DNA of 64,000 bases from Owenweeksia sp048267305 (GTDB lineage: Bacteria; Bacteroidota; Bacteroidia; Flavobacteriales; Schleiferiaceae): contig JBLWXT010000023.1 in the NCBI GenBank assembly GCA_048267305.1, positions 1-64,000 of the forward strand, written 5' to 3'. A program made the translations under genes and the position numbers. Below, piece after piece: positions 42,696 to 52,489 of the stretch. The notes beneath the pieces are model-generated. The model was not told the origin of the DNA and made no database searches. It saw only the letters and a program-made list of their open reading frames with translations. Numbering within the stretch: position 1 is the first letter of the stretch; each line of letters opens with the position of its first letter.

Positions 42696-45600
42696 TTAAC
42701 TTGCAATATTACTAAATATTTTTCTTGTAGTCCTAGTGAGCCGCTCAAATAACAAGTACATAACGGGCACTACTATCAACGTCAGGAAGGTAGCAAACAC
42801 CAGGCCAAAAATAACTGTCCAGGCCATAGGGCTCCAAAATACTGCATTATCGCCACCAAAATATATATTGGGATTGTAGCTCGACAACAATCCGATAAAG
42901 TCAATATTGAGGCCAACAGCCAAAGGCAACAACCCAAGCACCGTGGTAATAGCCGTAAGCAGCACAGGGCGCAAGCGAACCTTACCTCCTAGCTCAATTG
43001 CCATTCTCAAATCTTCATCAGTAAGCTCATCACTACCGGCAAGTCCCCGCTCTTCGCGCTGCCTGGATCTACTTAACTCAATAAAGTCGATAAGCACAAT
43101 ACCATTGTTTACTACGATACCTGCCAGTGACACTATACCAATACCCGTCATGATTACCACAAAATCCATTTGGAAAATCCCCAAACCAAGGAACACCCCG
43201 ATAGTACTAAACAGCACTGTCATTATGATAATAAACGGTTTGGTAATCGAGTTAAACTGAGAAACCAGAATAATGGCAATTAAAGCAACGGCCATCAACA
43301 AGGCAGTACCCAAAAAGGCTGATGATTCTTCCTGCTCTTCCTGAGCACCGGTAAATTTAAAACTATAGCCTGTGGGCACTTTATAGCCCTTCATCTCCTG
43401 TTTCAATTTGTTATTTACCTCAGTTTCATTATAACCTTCAATAACGTTCGAGTATACAGCCACAAGCCTTTCAGAGTCGAGGCGTTTTATAGAACTAAAC
43501 GAATTGTTAAACTCATAACTAGCCACAGCAGAAATGGGCACCTGAACAATTTTACCTGTAGCCTGAGAGCGGAAGGTTACCAGCTGATTCATCAAACTTG
43601 ACACATCATATCTGTACTCTTCCTTGAGACGAATTTCAATTGGATACTCATCTTCTCCTTCTTTAAACTTACTTGCCTCCCTACCATAAAGTGCGGTACG
43701 CAATACCAGCGCCACCTGCTGTGTAGAAACCCCTAATCTTCTTGCCCTTTCGCGATCAATTTTGATAAGCATTTCAGGCTTATTGGTTTCCAATCCAATC
43801 TGAAGATCTTCAACACCCTTTACATCAGCCTTATCCAGCTTGTTCTTTATATCGTTGGCAATGGTGATCAACTTATCAAAGTCATCACCCGTAATCTCAA
43901 TATTAATAGGGCGCCCTACCGGAGGGCCATTCTGTTCTTTCTCTACGGTTGTGGTTACACCTGGTAAAAAGCCGAGCATCTGCTCTGTTACCTCTTTTTG
44001 AATTTCCGTTGTTTTCACCCCGTTTCTGTATTGATACTCCACAAACGAAATAGTGATACGCGCCTTATTGGGTGTTGGTCCACCCGCACCACCAAAATCA
44101 TTTTGACTGGCTGTTTCGGCACCAACATTAGTTACTACAGAAGTTATTACATCACCGTAAGGCTCCAGTATTTCATCCAGCTTCTTCTCAGCCAGCTTTG
44201 TAACACTATCGGTAGCCAAAACATCTGTACCTAATGGCACCTCTACATAAAGATTAATGAAGTTGGGCTCGTTTACAGGAAAGAAAACCACTGTGGGTTT
44301 GCTTCCAAAATAAAACACAATCGAGAGCACCATCATCAATACTGTTCCTGCCAAAATCATAATCGGTTTTCTACCAGACAATGCCCATTTTAGCGAACGA
44401 GCATAAATCGTTTCCAATCGCGCCAGGGCCCCCGACTGGAATCTGGCCGCAGCCGGCTCCAAAATATAGGCAAACAACAGAATTACTGCAGCCACGATGA
44501 GCATGAAGTTTCCGAAGGTGAATGATCCCACAATTATCATTAGGATACCAATACCGCCAAAAATAGCAGCTGAAATAAGAGCCCTCTTGTAATTGGGCTT
44601 CTTTTTTAAATCCTGCTTTTTGATGAATGTAGCCGTAATGACCGGGTTAATAACGAGGGCTACAAAAAGCGAAGAAGCCAATACGATAATTAATGTTTTA
44701 GGTAAAAAGCCCATAAACTCACCAATTATACTATCCCAAAACAACAGAGGGAAGAATGCCGCCAAAGTGGTGGCTGTACTACTAATAATAGGCACTGCAA
44801 TTTCGCCAACACCTTGTTTGGCCGCCTCAAACTTAGAGAGACCTTCTTCATCATACAGCCGGTAAATATTTTCGATGGTTACAATAGCATTATCCACCAA
44901 CATACCCAATGCAAGTATGAGTGAAAACAACACCATAAAGTTTAGGGTAATACCCATGGCACTTAACACCAAAAAGCAGATAAACATTGAAAATGGAATG
45001 GAAAGCCCCACAAAAATGGCGTTCCTCAGGCCGAGGAAGAAAAGCAGCACCAAAACCACCAGAATTACCCCACTAATAATGGAGTTCTCAAGGTTACTGA
45101 TCTGATTTCGCGTTTGAACTGATTGATCATTGGTAGTGGTAATCCTCAGGCCTTTTGGGAGTGCTCCTGATTTTTTGGATTCCTTTAAGATCTCAACAAT
45201 CTTATCCGTAGCCTCAAGCAGGTTCTCTCCACTCTTTTTTATCACGTTGAGCGAAACCACCTGATTGCCATCAAGTCGTGCAAAACTCTCCACATCCTTG
45301 TATGTAAAAAGCACATCAGCCACATCCTTAAGATATACGATGTTGCCATTTTCGTGCTTTACAATAATGTTTCTTATCTGATCCATGCTCTCAAACTCAG
45401 CATCGGTACGGATACTTCTGCGGGTTTTACCAAGCAAGATATCACCGGCTCCAATGTTTACATTTTCGCTGGCGATGGCACTTTCTATGTCTTGAAAGCT
45501 AATTTGATTAGCCTTGAGCCTGGGTAGGTCCACATTTATCTGAACCTCCTTTTCCTTATCTCCTGTAATGGTGGCTTCCGAAATTTCGGAAAGCTCCTCT

Positions 45601-46115
45601 ATCTCATCCTGAAGAATTTCGGCATAATCCACTAACTGATCGATGGAATAATCTCCGGAAAGGTTGATATTAAGCACCGGAATACGGGACAAATCAACAT
45701 CCATCACCAGGGGATCCTGATCCAGATCAGACGGCAAATCACTCTTGGCCCGATCCACAGCATCCTTTACATCCTGCAGGGCCTTCTCGGTATCAACATC
45801 AATATTAAATTCAACGTTTATGATCGATACATCCTGAACGGATTCTGAGTTGAGTTTTTTGATCCCATCCACACCCTTTATTTCTTTCTCCAGCGGGCGG
45901 GTTATCAGGTTTTCAATATCCACAGGAGTATTACCAGGATAAGCCGTTTGCACATAAATTAGCGGAAACACAATTTCGGGAAACGACTCCTTAGGCATGG
46001 TACGGTATGAGTACAGCCCAAACATTATAAGCAAGCCCGAGAGTATGAAAACGCTGATGGCATTGTTCAGCGAAAGCGTACTCAGCTTAAATTCTCTATT
46101 GGTTTTATTGGCCAT
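42696..46115 (-). CDS. RND efflux transporter permease (AcrB/HAE1 type)
   Basis: A 1139-residue inner-membrane pump. It has the N-terminal helix (about 15-35), a large periplasmic loop with PGNTPVDIENLITRPLEKEI, several transmembrane groups (IISGVILVVLVLLFFLGL, VGLSIPFSMFICFLVLSAMG), and the GMLVDNAIVTIENIYRL segment that is typical of the permease. The second half repeats the pattern, ending in VFWSPMAWTVIFGLVFATFLTLIVVPVMYLLFERL. It lies 27 nt after the adaptor gene, in the order tetR-tolC-adaptor-pump. Substrates could be drugs, bile-like compounds or lipids; not readable. Confidence 0.95.
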   Translation of the reverse strand: MANKTNREFKLSTLSLNNAISVFILSGLLIMFGLYSYRTMPKESFPEIVFPLIYVQTAYPGNTPVDIENLITRPLEKEIKGVDGIKKLNSESVQDVSIINVEFNIDVDTEKALQDVKDAVDRAKSDLPSDLDQDPLVMDVDLSRIPVLNINLSGDYSIDQLVDYAEILQDEIEELSEISEATITGDKEKEVQINVDLPRLKANQISFQDIESAIASENVNIGAGDILLGKTRRSIRTDAEFESMDQIRNIIVKHENGNIVYLKDVADVLFTYKDVESFARLDGNQVVSLNVIKKSGENLLEATDKIVEILKESKKSGALPKGLRITTTNDQSVQTRNQISNLENSIISGVILVVLVLLFFLGLRNAIFVGLSIPFSMFICFLVLSAMGITLNFMVLFSLILALGMLVDNAIVTIENIYRLYDEEGLSKFEAAKQGVGEIAVPIISSTATTLAAFFPLLFWDSIIGEFMGFLPKTLIIVLASSLFVALVINPVITATFIKKQDLKKKPNYKRALISAAIFGGIGILMIIVGSFTFGNFMLIVAAVILLFAYILEPAAARFQSGALARLETIYARSLKWALSGRKPIMILAGTVLMMVLSIVFYFGSKPTVVFFPVNEPNFINLYVEVPLGTDVLATDSVTKLAEKKLDEILEPYGDVITSVVTNVGAETASQNDFGGAGGPTPNKARITISFVEYQYRNGVKTTEIQKEVTEQMLGFLPGVTTTVEKEQNGPPVGRPINIEITGDDFDKLITIANDIKNKLDKADVKGVEDLQIGLETNKPEMLIKIDRERARRLGVSTQQVALVLRTALYGREASKFKEGEDEYPIEIRLKEEYRYDVSSLMNQLVTFRSQATGKIVQVPISAVASYEFNNSFSSIKRLDSERLVAVYSNVIEGYNETEVNNKLKQEMKGYKVPTGYSFKFTGAQEEQEESSAFLGTALLMAVALIAIILVSQFNSITKPFIIIMTVLFSTIGVFLGLGIFQMDFVVIMTGIGIVSLAGIVVNNGIVLIDFIELSRSRQREERGLAGSDELTDEDLRMAIELGGKVRLRPVLLTAITTVLGLLPLAVGLNIDFIGLLSSYNPNIYFGGDNAVFWSPMAWTVIFGLVFATFLTLIVVPVMYLLFERLTRTTRKIFSNIAS

Positions 46116-46142
46116 GATAATTTTATAAAAGTTTTAGGCTTT

Positions 46143-47270
46143 TTAGTTTAATGAGATACTCTCACCATCATTCACCTGATTATACCCAATTGTAATTACC
46201 TGATCACCGGCCTGCAGCCCTTCCACAACTTCTGTTGATGCACCAAAAGAATTTCCTTTTTTCACATATCTTTTTTGGGCTATCATACCGCCATCCTTAG
46301 ATACCGCGAGATATACAAAATCCCCTTTCAAATCTTTGTTGATACTTGTTGAGGGAACCACAATGGCACTGTCATTTTTATAATCACGAATCATTAGGTT
46401 GGCCAAAACGTTTGGCTTTATTTGGCCATCCTTATTCTTCAGATTTACTTTTATTTTAAAACTCCTGTTATCAGGATTAATAACCTGGCTTACAAAACTT
46501 ACAGGAGCCTTACGGGTAATACCCAAAGCTGGTATTTCCACCTTTACACTATCTCCTTTCCTTATTGATTTCAAATATTGCTCTGACAATTCAGCCTCTA
46601 TTTCAACCTTCTCCAGATCAACCACACGAACAATTGGCGATCCAGCGCCTACAAACTCACCTTCCTTTACAGAAATATCATCTACAACACCATTTATAGG
46701 TGCCTTAATTATGGTATTGTTATACTGAGTTTGCACCTGTGCATAACGGCTCTTACCGGTTTCAAAGGCATTTTTCGATTGCAGATACTCTATTTCAGAG
46801 CCGATTTTCTGATCCCACAGTTTTTTGCGCTTCTGGAAGGTAATCTCTGCCAGTTCAAAGGAAGATTTAGCCTCCTGTAATTGATTGGCCACAGCCTCAT
46901 TCTCGATGCGCACCAAAATGGTTCCGCGACTCACCTTCTGCCCTTCAATTGCCGGAATGGCCTCCACTCGGCCAGATGTTTCGGCACTAATCATAATATT
47001 CTCCTTGGAGGTTACCGTACCGGTAAGCTTTACAAAGTGCTCAAAAGTTTCAGTAGACAGGCCCTTTATTACTACAGGGGTAGCGGCAACCTCGGCCGTT
47101 GTGTCCAACTCAGCTATTTCTGTCTCCAGTTGATTTACAATTGCCTGTAGCTCGGCAAGCTCCTCGTGCTTTTCTTCCAATAAGGCCTTTTTACCCTCCA
47201 GGCTTTCGGGGTTTTGCTCGCATGACATCATTAATGCAGCAGCAAACAGAAGTATAAGTTGTTTTTTCAT
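46143..47270 (-). CDS. RND efflux periplasmic adaptor lipoprotein
   Basis: A 375-residue membrane fusion protein from the ATG at 47270 (MKKQLILLFAAALMMSC, lipobox Cys17); the longer frame overlaps tolC. The layout is lipoyl, coiled-coil hairpin (about 80-170, with ELAEITFQKRKKLWDQKIG) and beta-barrel domains. IKAPINGVVDDISVKEGEFV marks the second lipoyl half. It links the pump to TolC. It starts 16 nt after the tolC stop. Confidence 0.93.
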   Translation of the reverse strand: MKKQLILLFAAALMMSCEQNPESLEGKKALLEEKHEELAELQAIVNQLETEIAELDTTAEVAATPVVIKGLSTETFEHFVKLTGTVTSKENIMISAETSGRVEAIPAIEGQKVSRGTILVRIENEAVANQLQEAKSSFELAEITFQKRKKLWDQKIGSEIEYLQSKNAFETGKSRYAQVQTQYNNTIIKAPINGVVDDISVKEGEFVGAGSPIVRVVDLEKVEIEAELSEQYLKSIRKGDSVKVEIPALGITRKAPVSFVSQVINPDNRSFKIKVNLKNKDGQIKPNVLANLMIRDYKNDSAIVVPSTSINKDLKGDFVYLAVSKDGGMIAQKRYVKKGNSFGASTEVVEGLQAGDQVITIGYNQVNDGESISLN

Positions 47271-47286
47271 GGGATTAGTTTGTGGG

Positions 47287-48648
47287 TTATTTTCCAATGG
47301 CCAAAAGAATTTCTTCCCTGGCATTTAAAAGGTTTTGAAGGGCTGTTAAATAATTTTGCTGAGACTCTAAGTATTGATTTTCGGCCTGAGTAAGCTCCAG
47401 GCTGGAGCTAATCCCCTCCCTGTATTTCACTCTGGTTTTATTCCTTATACTTTTGCTTAGATCTACATTTCTAAGTTGATTATTGTAGTTATCCAAGGCG
47501 TATTCATAATTAGAGCGTGCCTGCTCAAACTCCAGCTGCACCTGGCTTGAAGTGGCCTTTTGTGCCACCTTGGCTCTTTCAATATCGAGTTTAGCGGTAT
47601 TAATGGTTGATTGACGGCTGAGCCCTGTAAACAGATCCCATTTTAGTGTACCCACTATACTGGCACCCGGAGCCCAGTAGGTATTAAAGTTTACCGGATC
47701 AAAATCATTAGAGAAATAGGTGCTGCTGTAATTGGCACTAAACGAAAGAGTAGGGAAGTTTTTGTACCATTCGTTTTTGTACTGAAGCAAAGAAGCCTTG
47801 TATTGCGCATCTATAGTACGTTGTGCTATGTTATCTGCGGTGTTCACATTTTCATCATAAAAAGAAGCCGTACCACCAATAGCCTCATCCTTAAAATCTA
47901 CAAGAGCACTGGTCAATTCAATATCCTGCTCCAAGGGCATACCCATGTGAAATTTCAGAAGCTGGCCAGATAAAACCACCTGCCTGCCTACGTTGTTGAG
48001 ATTATTCTCCAGGCCGGAAACCAGTAACTCCAATTGTTCTACATCCTGTTCCTCGCTAAATCCATTGTTATAGAGTTCACGCACCTCGCTCAGATTGTCT
48101 TGAAGAGATTTAAGGTTTTCCTTCAGTATTTGCTCACTTTCCCGGGCTATTAAAACCTGATAATAGGCTTTGGCAACATCGGCCTTTACGTCAAGTTCAA
48201 CATCTTCCTTTTCAAGCTGCCTGATTTCCCTTAATGCCTTGCTACCTTTTAAAGCCAGGATATTTGAAAGATCACCAATAAGCCAGTTTGCAGAAAGCAC
48301 CGCCTGATTTTGATAGGCCGCACCAAAAGCCAGATAGTCAAATTCACCTGGGTTACCAGGGTTGTAAAAAGGGCTTTCGGGATCATTGGGTATTGCAAAA
48401 GGCTGAATAATAGGGTTGTTGGTAACGCTATATTGGGCACTTATTTTTGGCAGGTAAACGGATGCTGTTTTGCGGATCGTTTGCTTGGCCTTATCAATTT
48501 CCAACTGTTTATCCACCACCAGGTATGAGTTGGCAATAGCATATTTCTGTGCCTCTGCCAATGAGAGGGCAATCGTACTGGTATTCTGCTTATCTGCCTG
48601 CCCGTAGAGAGAGCCAGTAATAACAACCAGTAATAACAATTTTCGCAT
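47287..48648 (-). CDS. TolC-family outer-membrane efflux protein
   Basis: A 453-residue outer-membrane channel. A signal peptide (MRKLLLLVVITGSLYG) precedes the periplasmic helical barrel with two repeats: SLAEAQKYAIANSYLVVDKQ near the start, and INTAKLDIERAKVAQKATSS around 345, with long heptad stretches ending in YREGISSSLELTQAENQYLE. It overlaps the upstream tetR gene by one nucleotide (TAATG), which suggests coupled translation, and is followed by the adaptor gene. Confidence 0.93.
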   Translation of the reverse strand: MRKLLLLVVITGSLYGQADKQNTSTIALSLAEAQKYAIANSYLVVDKQLEIDKAKQTIRKTASVYLPKISAQYSVTNNPIIQPFAIPNDPESPFYNPGNPGEFDYLAFGAAYQNQAVLSANWLIGDLSNILALKGSKALREIRQLEKEDVELDVKADVAKAYYQVLIARESEQILKENLKSLQDNLSEVRELYNNGFSEEQDVEQLELLVSGLENNLNNVGRQVVLSGQLLKFHMGMPLEQDIELTSALVDFKDEAIGGTASFYDENVNTADNIAQRTIDAQYKASLLQYKNEWYKNFPTLSFSANYSSTYFSNDFDPVNFNTYWAPGASIVGTLKWDLFTGLSRQSTINTAKLDIERAKVAQKATSSQVQLEFEQARSNYEYALDNYNNQLRNVDLSKSIRNKTRVKYREGISSSLELTQAENQYLESQQNYLTALQNLLNAREEILLAIGK

Positions 48649-49268
48649 TATTCTGTGGGTTTGAGATCTTTTAATTTTTCTTCTAAATAGGCAAGGCCCT
48701 TTTGGGAAGCCACGCCTCGTATATGATAAAGGAGGGCCTGATTCATAATAAATGGCATTTCAAAGTTGGCAAATATTTCCTCCTCTTCTTCGGGAATGGT
48801 ATCCACCTTTGCACAGTATAAAAAGCTTATCACCTCTTTACTGGCGTCCTGCCGATACCATCCTCCCTTCTGGCCCATTTCAATGTTCTCATTTATCATT
48901 TTATGAATAAGCCTTTGCCTGCCTTCATATAAATAATTGTAAGTACGGGGATAATATTTTTGCAGCTGATAACGCAAACCGGGGTTGTGCCTTTTCATTA
49001 TTTCACAAACCACGCTGTCAATTTCTATGAGTTCATCAATAGGGTTTGTGCTCCTTTCATGAATATCCATCAACGATTCCTGAATAGCATCGTGAACAGT
49101 TTTAACAGACTTCTGTATTAGATCCGCCTTGTTTTCAAAGTACTTGTAAATGGTTTTTTTAGATATACCCAATTCGCGGGCTACATCATCCATAGTAACA
49201 CTGCGCAGTCCAAACTTATTGAACATGACCAGCGCACAATTAACAATATCTCTTTCCTGCTCTTCCAT
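48648..49268 (-). CDS. TetR/AcrR-family transcriptional regulator of the efflux operon
   Basis: A 206-residue repressor-type regulator from the ATG at 49268 (MEEQERDIVNCALVMFNKFG); the longer frame begins inside the promoter. The N-terminal HTH has VTMDDVARELGISKKTIYKYFENK (in two pieces around residues 24-48), the TetR signature. The rest is a helical ligand domain with no recognised ligand. It is the first gene of the operon and probably autoregulates it through the dyad at 49303-49330. Confidence 0.93.
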   Translation of the reverse strand: MEEQERDIVNCALVMFNKFGLRSVTMDDVARELGISKKTIYKYFENKADLIQKSVKTVHDAIQESLMDIHERSTNPIDELIEIDSVVCEIMKRHNPGLRYQLQKYYPRTYNYLYEGRQRLIHKMINENIEMGQKGGWYRQDASKEVISFLYCAKVDTIPEEEEEIFANFEMPFIMNQALLYHIRGVASQKGLAYLEEKLKDLKPTE

Positions 49269-49277
49269 AATTTCGGG

Positions 49278-49285
49278 CAAAAGTA
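49278..49285 (-). promoter_or_regulatory. Bacteroidota -7 promoter element for the efflux operon
   Basis: Reads TACTTTTG on the minus strand, 9 nt before the tetR ATG at 49268, followed by GC. It rules out the longer start at 49280. Confidence 0.6.
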
Positions 49286-49302
49286 AAAACTAATCATACG
49301 CA

Positions 49303-49330
49303 GGAAACTATTAAAGTGTAAATAGTTTCC
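49303..49330. promoter_or_regulatory. Inverted-repeat operator, probable TetR site
   Basis: A perfect dyad with 10-bp arms, GGAAACTATT at 49303-49312 and AATAGTTTCC at 49321-49330, separated by 8 bp. It lies 18-45 bp upstream of the -7 element, over the expected -33 site. Its symmetry and position fit the TetR regulator of the operon. Confidence 0.6.
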
Positions 49331-49467
49331 GCAGTTTCTGTTTTTTAACAATTTACCTACACTCACTTAACAACCAACTATTTGCAAGTGTGCCTCTCTA
49401 ATTTTTCTGTACAGGAATTGTTTTCAGCAAATTTTCTCAAACTTTGCAGCCCAAATCAAATACGGCT

Positions 49468-50898
49468 ATGAATCACATCTCTATAAAAGATTTACTTGAC
49501 AAAAAACCGATTGGCACCACCAACATTGTAAAAGGCTGGGTGCGTAATTTCAGGAGTAAGAGGTTTATAGCCCTCAGTGACGGGAGCACCATAAAGACCC
49601 TACAGGTAGTTGTCGATTTTGAAAACACAGCCGAGGATGTCCTTAAAAAAATCACTGTAGGGGCCTGTATAATGGCTAAAGGTGATATTGTAAAGTCTTT
49701 GGGAGCTGGGCAAGAACTTGAACTTACCGCCTCTGAAGTGGAGATTCTGGGCGAAAGTGACCCTAACGAATACCCCCTTCAACCCAAGAAACACTCCATG
49801 GAGTTTCTTAGGGAAAAGGCACATCTGCGTCCACGCACCAACACATTTGGCGCAGTGCTTCGCGTACGTCACAATCTTTCATTTGCCATACACCAGTACT
49901 TTCATGAGCGTGGCTTCTTCAACATGCATACCCCTATAATTACCGGTAGTGATGCCGAGGGAGCCGGTGAAATGTTTAATGTTTCCATACTTGATAAAAA
50001 GAACATTCCCTTTACGGAAGATGGCGAGATAGATTATAAACAAGACTTTTTTGGCAAGGAAACCAACCTTACCGTAAGTGGGCAATTAGAAGCTGAACTT
50101 GGCGCCCTGGCACTTGGAAAAGTATATACCTTCGGGCCAACCTTCAGGGCCGAAAACTCCAATACGGCTCGCCACTTGGCTGAGTTTTGGATGATAGAAC
50201 CCGAAGTGGCCTTTGCTGATTTGGATGACAACATGGATTTGGCCGAGGACTTTTTGAGAAAGGTCATCGGTTACGTGTTAACCAATTGCGCAGATGATTT
50301 AGAATTTTTGAGCAAGCGCCAGGAAGATGAGGAAAAAACCAAACCTCAGGCCGAACGCAATGAAATGACTTTGCTGGAGAGACTGCAGTTTGTAACTGAG
50401 AATAATTTCCGCAGAGTAAGTTATACCGAGGCTATTGATATCCTGAAAAACTCCAAGCCCAATAAGAAAAAGAAATTTCAATACCCAATTGAAGACTGGG
50501 GAATGGATTTACAATCAGAGCACGAAAAGTTTTTGGTAAAGCATTTTGGCTGCCCGGTAATCCTCTTCAACTATCCTGCAGAAATTAAGTCATTTTACAT
50601 GCGCCTTAATGAAGATGGCAAAACCGTGGGCGCCATGGACATACTGTTTCCGGGCATTGGCGAAATCGTGGGTGGATCGCAAAGGGAAGAGCGTCACGAT
50701 GTGCTTGAGCAAAAAATTAAGCAGTTTAACATAGATCCTAAAGAAGTATGGTGGTATTTGGAAACCCGCAAATTTGGAACCTGTGTACATAGTGGCTTTG
50801 GACTTGGCTTTGAAAGGTTAGTAATGTACGCCACCGGAATGAGCAATGTGCGCGATGTAATACCTTTCCCAAGAACCCCCGGAAATGCGGAGTTTTAA
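49468..50898 (+). CDS. asnS: Asparagine--tRNA ligase
   Basis: A 476-residue class II synthetase from the ATG at 49468; a TTG at 49444 is not needed. The N-terminal OB-fold domain (VKGWVRNFRSKRFIALSDGS) binds the anticodon. The catalytic core has motif 2 around FGPTFRAENSNTARHLAEFW and motif 3 in GFGLGFERLVMYATGM, then the end NVRDVIPFPRTPGNAEF, diagnostic of AsnRS rather than AspRS. A loosely matching promoter (AAACTTTG) lies upstream. Confidence 0.96.
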   Translation: MNHISIKDLLDKKPIGTTNIVKGWVRNFRSKRFIALSDGSTIKTLQVVVDFENTAEDVLKKITVGACIMAKGDIVKSLGAGQELELTASEVEILGESDPNEYPLQPKKHSMEFLREKAHLRPRTNTFGAVLRVRHNLSFAIHQYFHERGFFNMHTPIITGSDAEGAGEMFNVSILDKKNIPFTEDGEIDYKQDFFGKETNLTVSGQLEAELGALALGKVYTFGPTFRAENSNTARHLAEFWMIEPEVAFADLDDNMDLAEDFLRKVIGYVLTNCADDLEFLSKRQEDEEKTKPQAERNEMTLLERLQFVTENNFRRVSYTEAIDILKNSKPNKKKKFQYPIEDWGMDLQSEHEKFLVKHFGCPVILFNYPAEIKSFYMRLNEDGKTVGAMDILFPGIGEIVGGSQREERHDVLEQKIKQFNIDPKEVWWYLETRKFGTCVHSGFGLGFERLVMYATGMSNVRDVIPFPRTPGNAEF

Positions 50899-51037
50899 AA
50901 AATCTTAAAACCACTTAAAGAAATTTCTTGCGGCTGTTCTCCGACTTTTATTAACTTCGGCAAAATCTTTGATAGCGAGGCCGTCTTTTCAAGTTTAGGC
51001 GACCTTGTTTTTTTACAACAAAAGGTAACGCCCATAC

Positions 51038-52489
51038 ATGCTAAAGCAGCATCTCAGTCAAAAATTACTTCAAAAGCTCAGCCCTCAGCAAATACAGCTG
51101 ATGAAGCTGATACAGCTTCCTACACTAGCCCTTGAACAAAAGATTAAGGAAGAGCTGGAAGAAAATCCTGCTCTTGAGGAGGGACTGGATGAAATGGAAC
51201 GCAATGATGATGAGTTTGAAGATTACTCAGAGGAAGACAATCAATCTATTGAAGCAGAGGACATTAATGTAGATGAGTACCTCAGCGATGATGAAGTACC
51301 CGACTATCGCCTCAAAGCCAATAATTATTCTGTAGATGATGAAGATGCCCGTGTTCCTGTAAGTGGAGGTTCATCATTCACAGAATTGCTTATGGAACAA
51401 ATAAGCATGCGCAGAATGAGTGAGCAGGATCGGCAAATTGCAGAATACCTCATTGGCAATATTGATGATGACGGATATATCCGCAGAGAACTCAATGCCA
51501 TTGTAGATGATCTGGCTTTCACCCAAAATATTTTTGTTGAAGAACAAAAACTCGAGGAAATTCTAAAGATCATCCAAACGCTAGACCCTCCGGGGGTGGG
51601 TGCCCGCGATTTACAGGAGTGCCTTGTTTTGCAACTTAAACGTAAAGAAAACAGCACCGTAGTAAGGCTTGCCCGTGAAATAATGGAAAACCATTTTGAT
51701 GAATTCATCAAAAAACATTACGACAAGCTTATAGAAAAACTGGAGATAGATGAGGACTACCTAAAGGGTGCTATAGCTGAAATCAGCAGGCTGAATCCTA
51801 AGCCGGGAAACTCATCTCACAACAACCAAAAGCCTACAGCTACTGTAATTCCTGATTACACTATACGTATTGAAGAAGGCGAACTGGAACTTTCACTAAA
51901 CTCCCGCAACGCTCCTGAGCTTAATGTAAGCCGCGAGTACAAGGATATGCTGGAAACCTACAAAAGCTCCCAAAACAAAAACAAACAGCAAAAGGATGCT
52001 GTGATGTTTGTAAAACAAAAACTGGATGGCGCCAAGTGGTTTATCGATGCCATCCGCCAACGCCAGCAAACACTGCTCATCACCATGTCTTCCATCATGA
52101 ATTTTCAAAAGGAGTACTTCCTTACGGGAGATCAGCGAAAGCTGCGCCCAATGATTTTGAAAGACATTGCCGATGAAATAGGAATGGACATTTCTACAGT
52201 GAGCCGCGTAGCCAGCAATAAATATGTGGAAACGCCCTATGGCACTTTCCTTATTAAGGAATTCTTCTCAGAATCCATGAAGAATGATGCCGGTGAAGAT
52301 GTATCTACCAAGGAGATTAAAAAAATACTGGAAGACTCAGTAGGCGAGGAAGACAAACGCAAACCTCTTACTGACGATAAACTGGCCAAACTGCTAAAGG
52401 AAAAAGGCTACCCCATTGCCAGACGTACCGTGGCCAAGTACCGCGAGCAACTTAATATACCTGTAGCCAGACTGCGGAAAGAGCTGTAG
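51038..52489 (+). CDS. rpoN: RNA polymerase sigma-54 factor
   Basis: A 483-residue RpoN. Region I (about 1-50) is Gln/Leu-rich and interacts with activators (QHLSQKLLQKLSPQQIQLMKL). A very acidic linker (about 50-95) follows. The core-binding region includes LDPPGVGARDLQECL, then the HTH part (ISTVSRVASNKY), and the RpoN box ARRTVAKYRE near the C-terminus. It needs enhancer-binding activators, none of which is in the window. It follows asnS after 139 bp, with no clear promoter. Confidence 0.96.
   Translation: MLKQHLSQKLLQKLSPQQIQLMKLIQLPTLALEQKIKEELEENPALEEGLDEMERNDDEFEDYSEEDNQSIEAEDINVDEYLSDDEVPDYRLKANNYSVDDEDARVPVSGGSSFTELLMEQISMRRMSEQDRQIAEYLIGNIDDDGYIRRELNAIVDDLAFTQNIFVEEQKLEEILKIIQTLDPPGVGARDLQECLVLQLKRKENSTVVRLAREIMENHFDEFIKKHYDKLIEKLEIDEDYLKGAIAEISRLNPKPGNSSHNNQKPTATVIPDYTIRIEEGELELSLNSRNAPELNVSREYKDMLETYKSSQNKNKQQKDAVMFVKQKLDGAKWFIDAIRQRQQTLLITMSSIMNFQKEYFLTGDQRKLRPMILKDIADEIGMDISTVSRVASNKYVETPYGTFLIKEFFSESMKNDAGEDVSTKEIKKILEDSVGEEDKRKPLTDDKLAKLLKEKGYPIARRTVAKYREQLNIPVARLRKEL

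Noticed and set aside
47271..47324. 18-codon N-terminal extension of the efflux adaptor
   Set aside because: It would overlap tolC by 38 nt and bury the signal peptide and lipobox, which start at 47270.
51930..52110. Reading frames opposite rpoN
   Set aside because: Antisense of conserved RpoN sequence, with no supporting signals.
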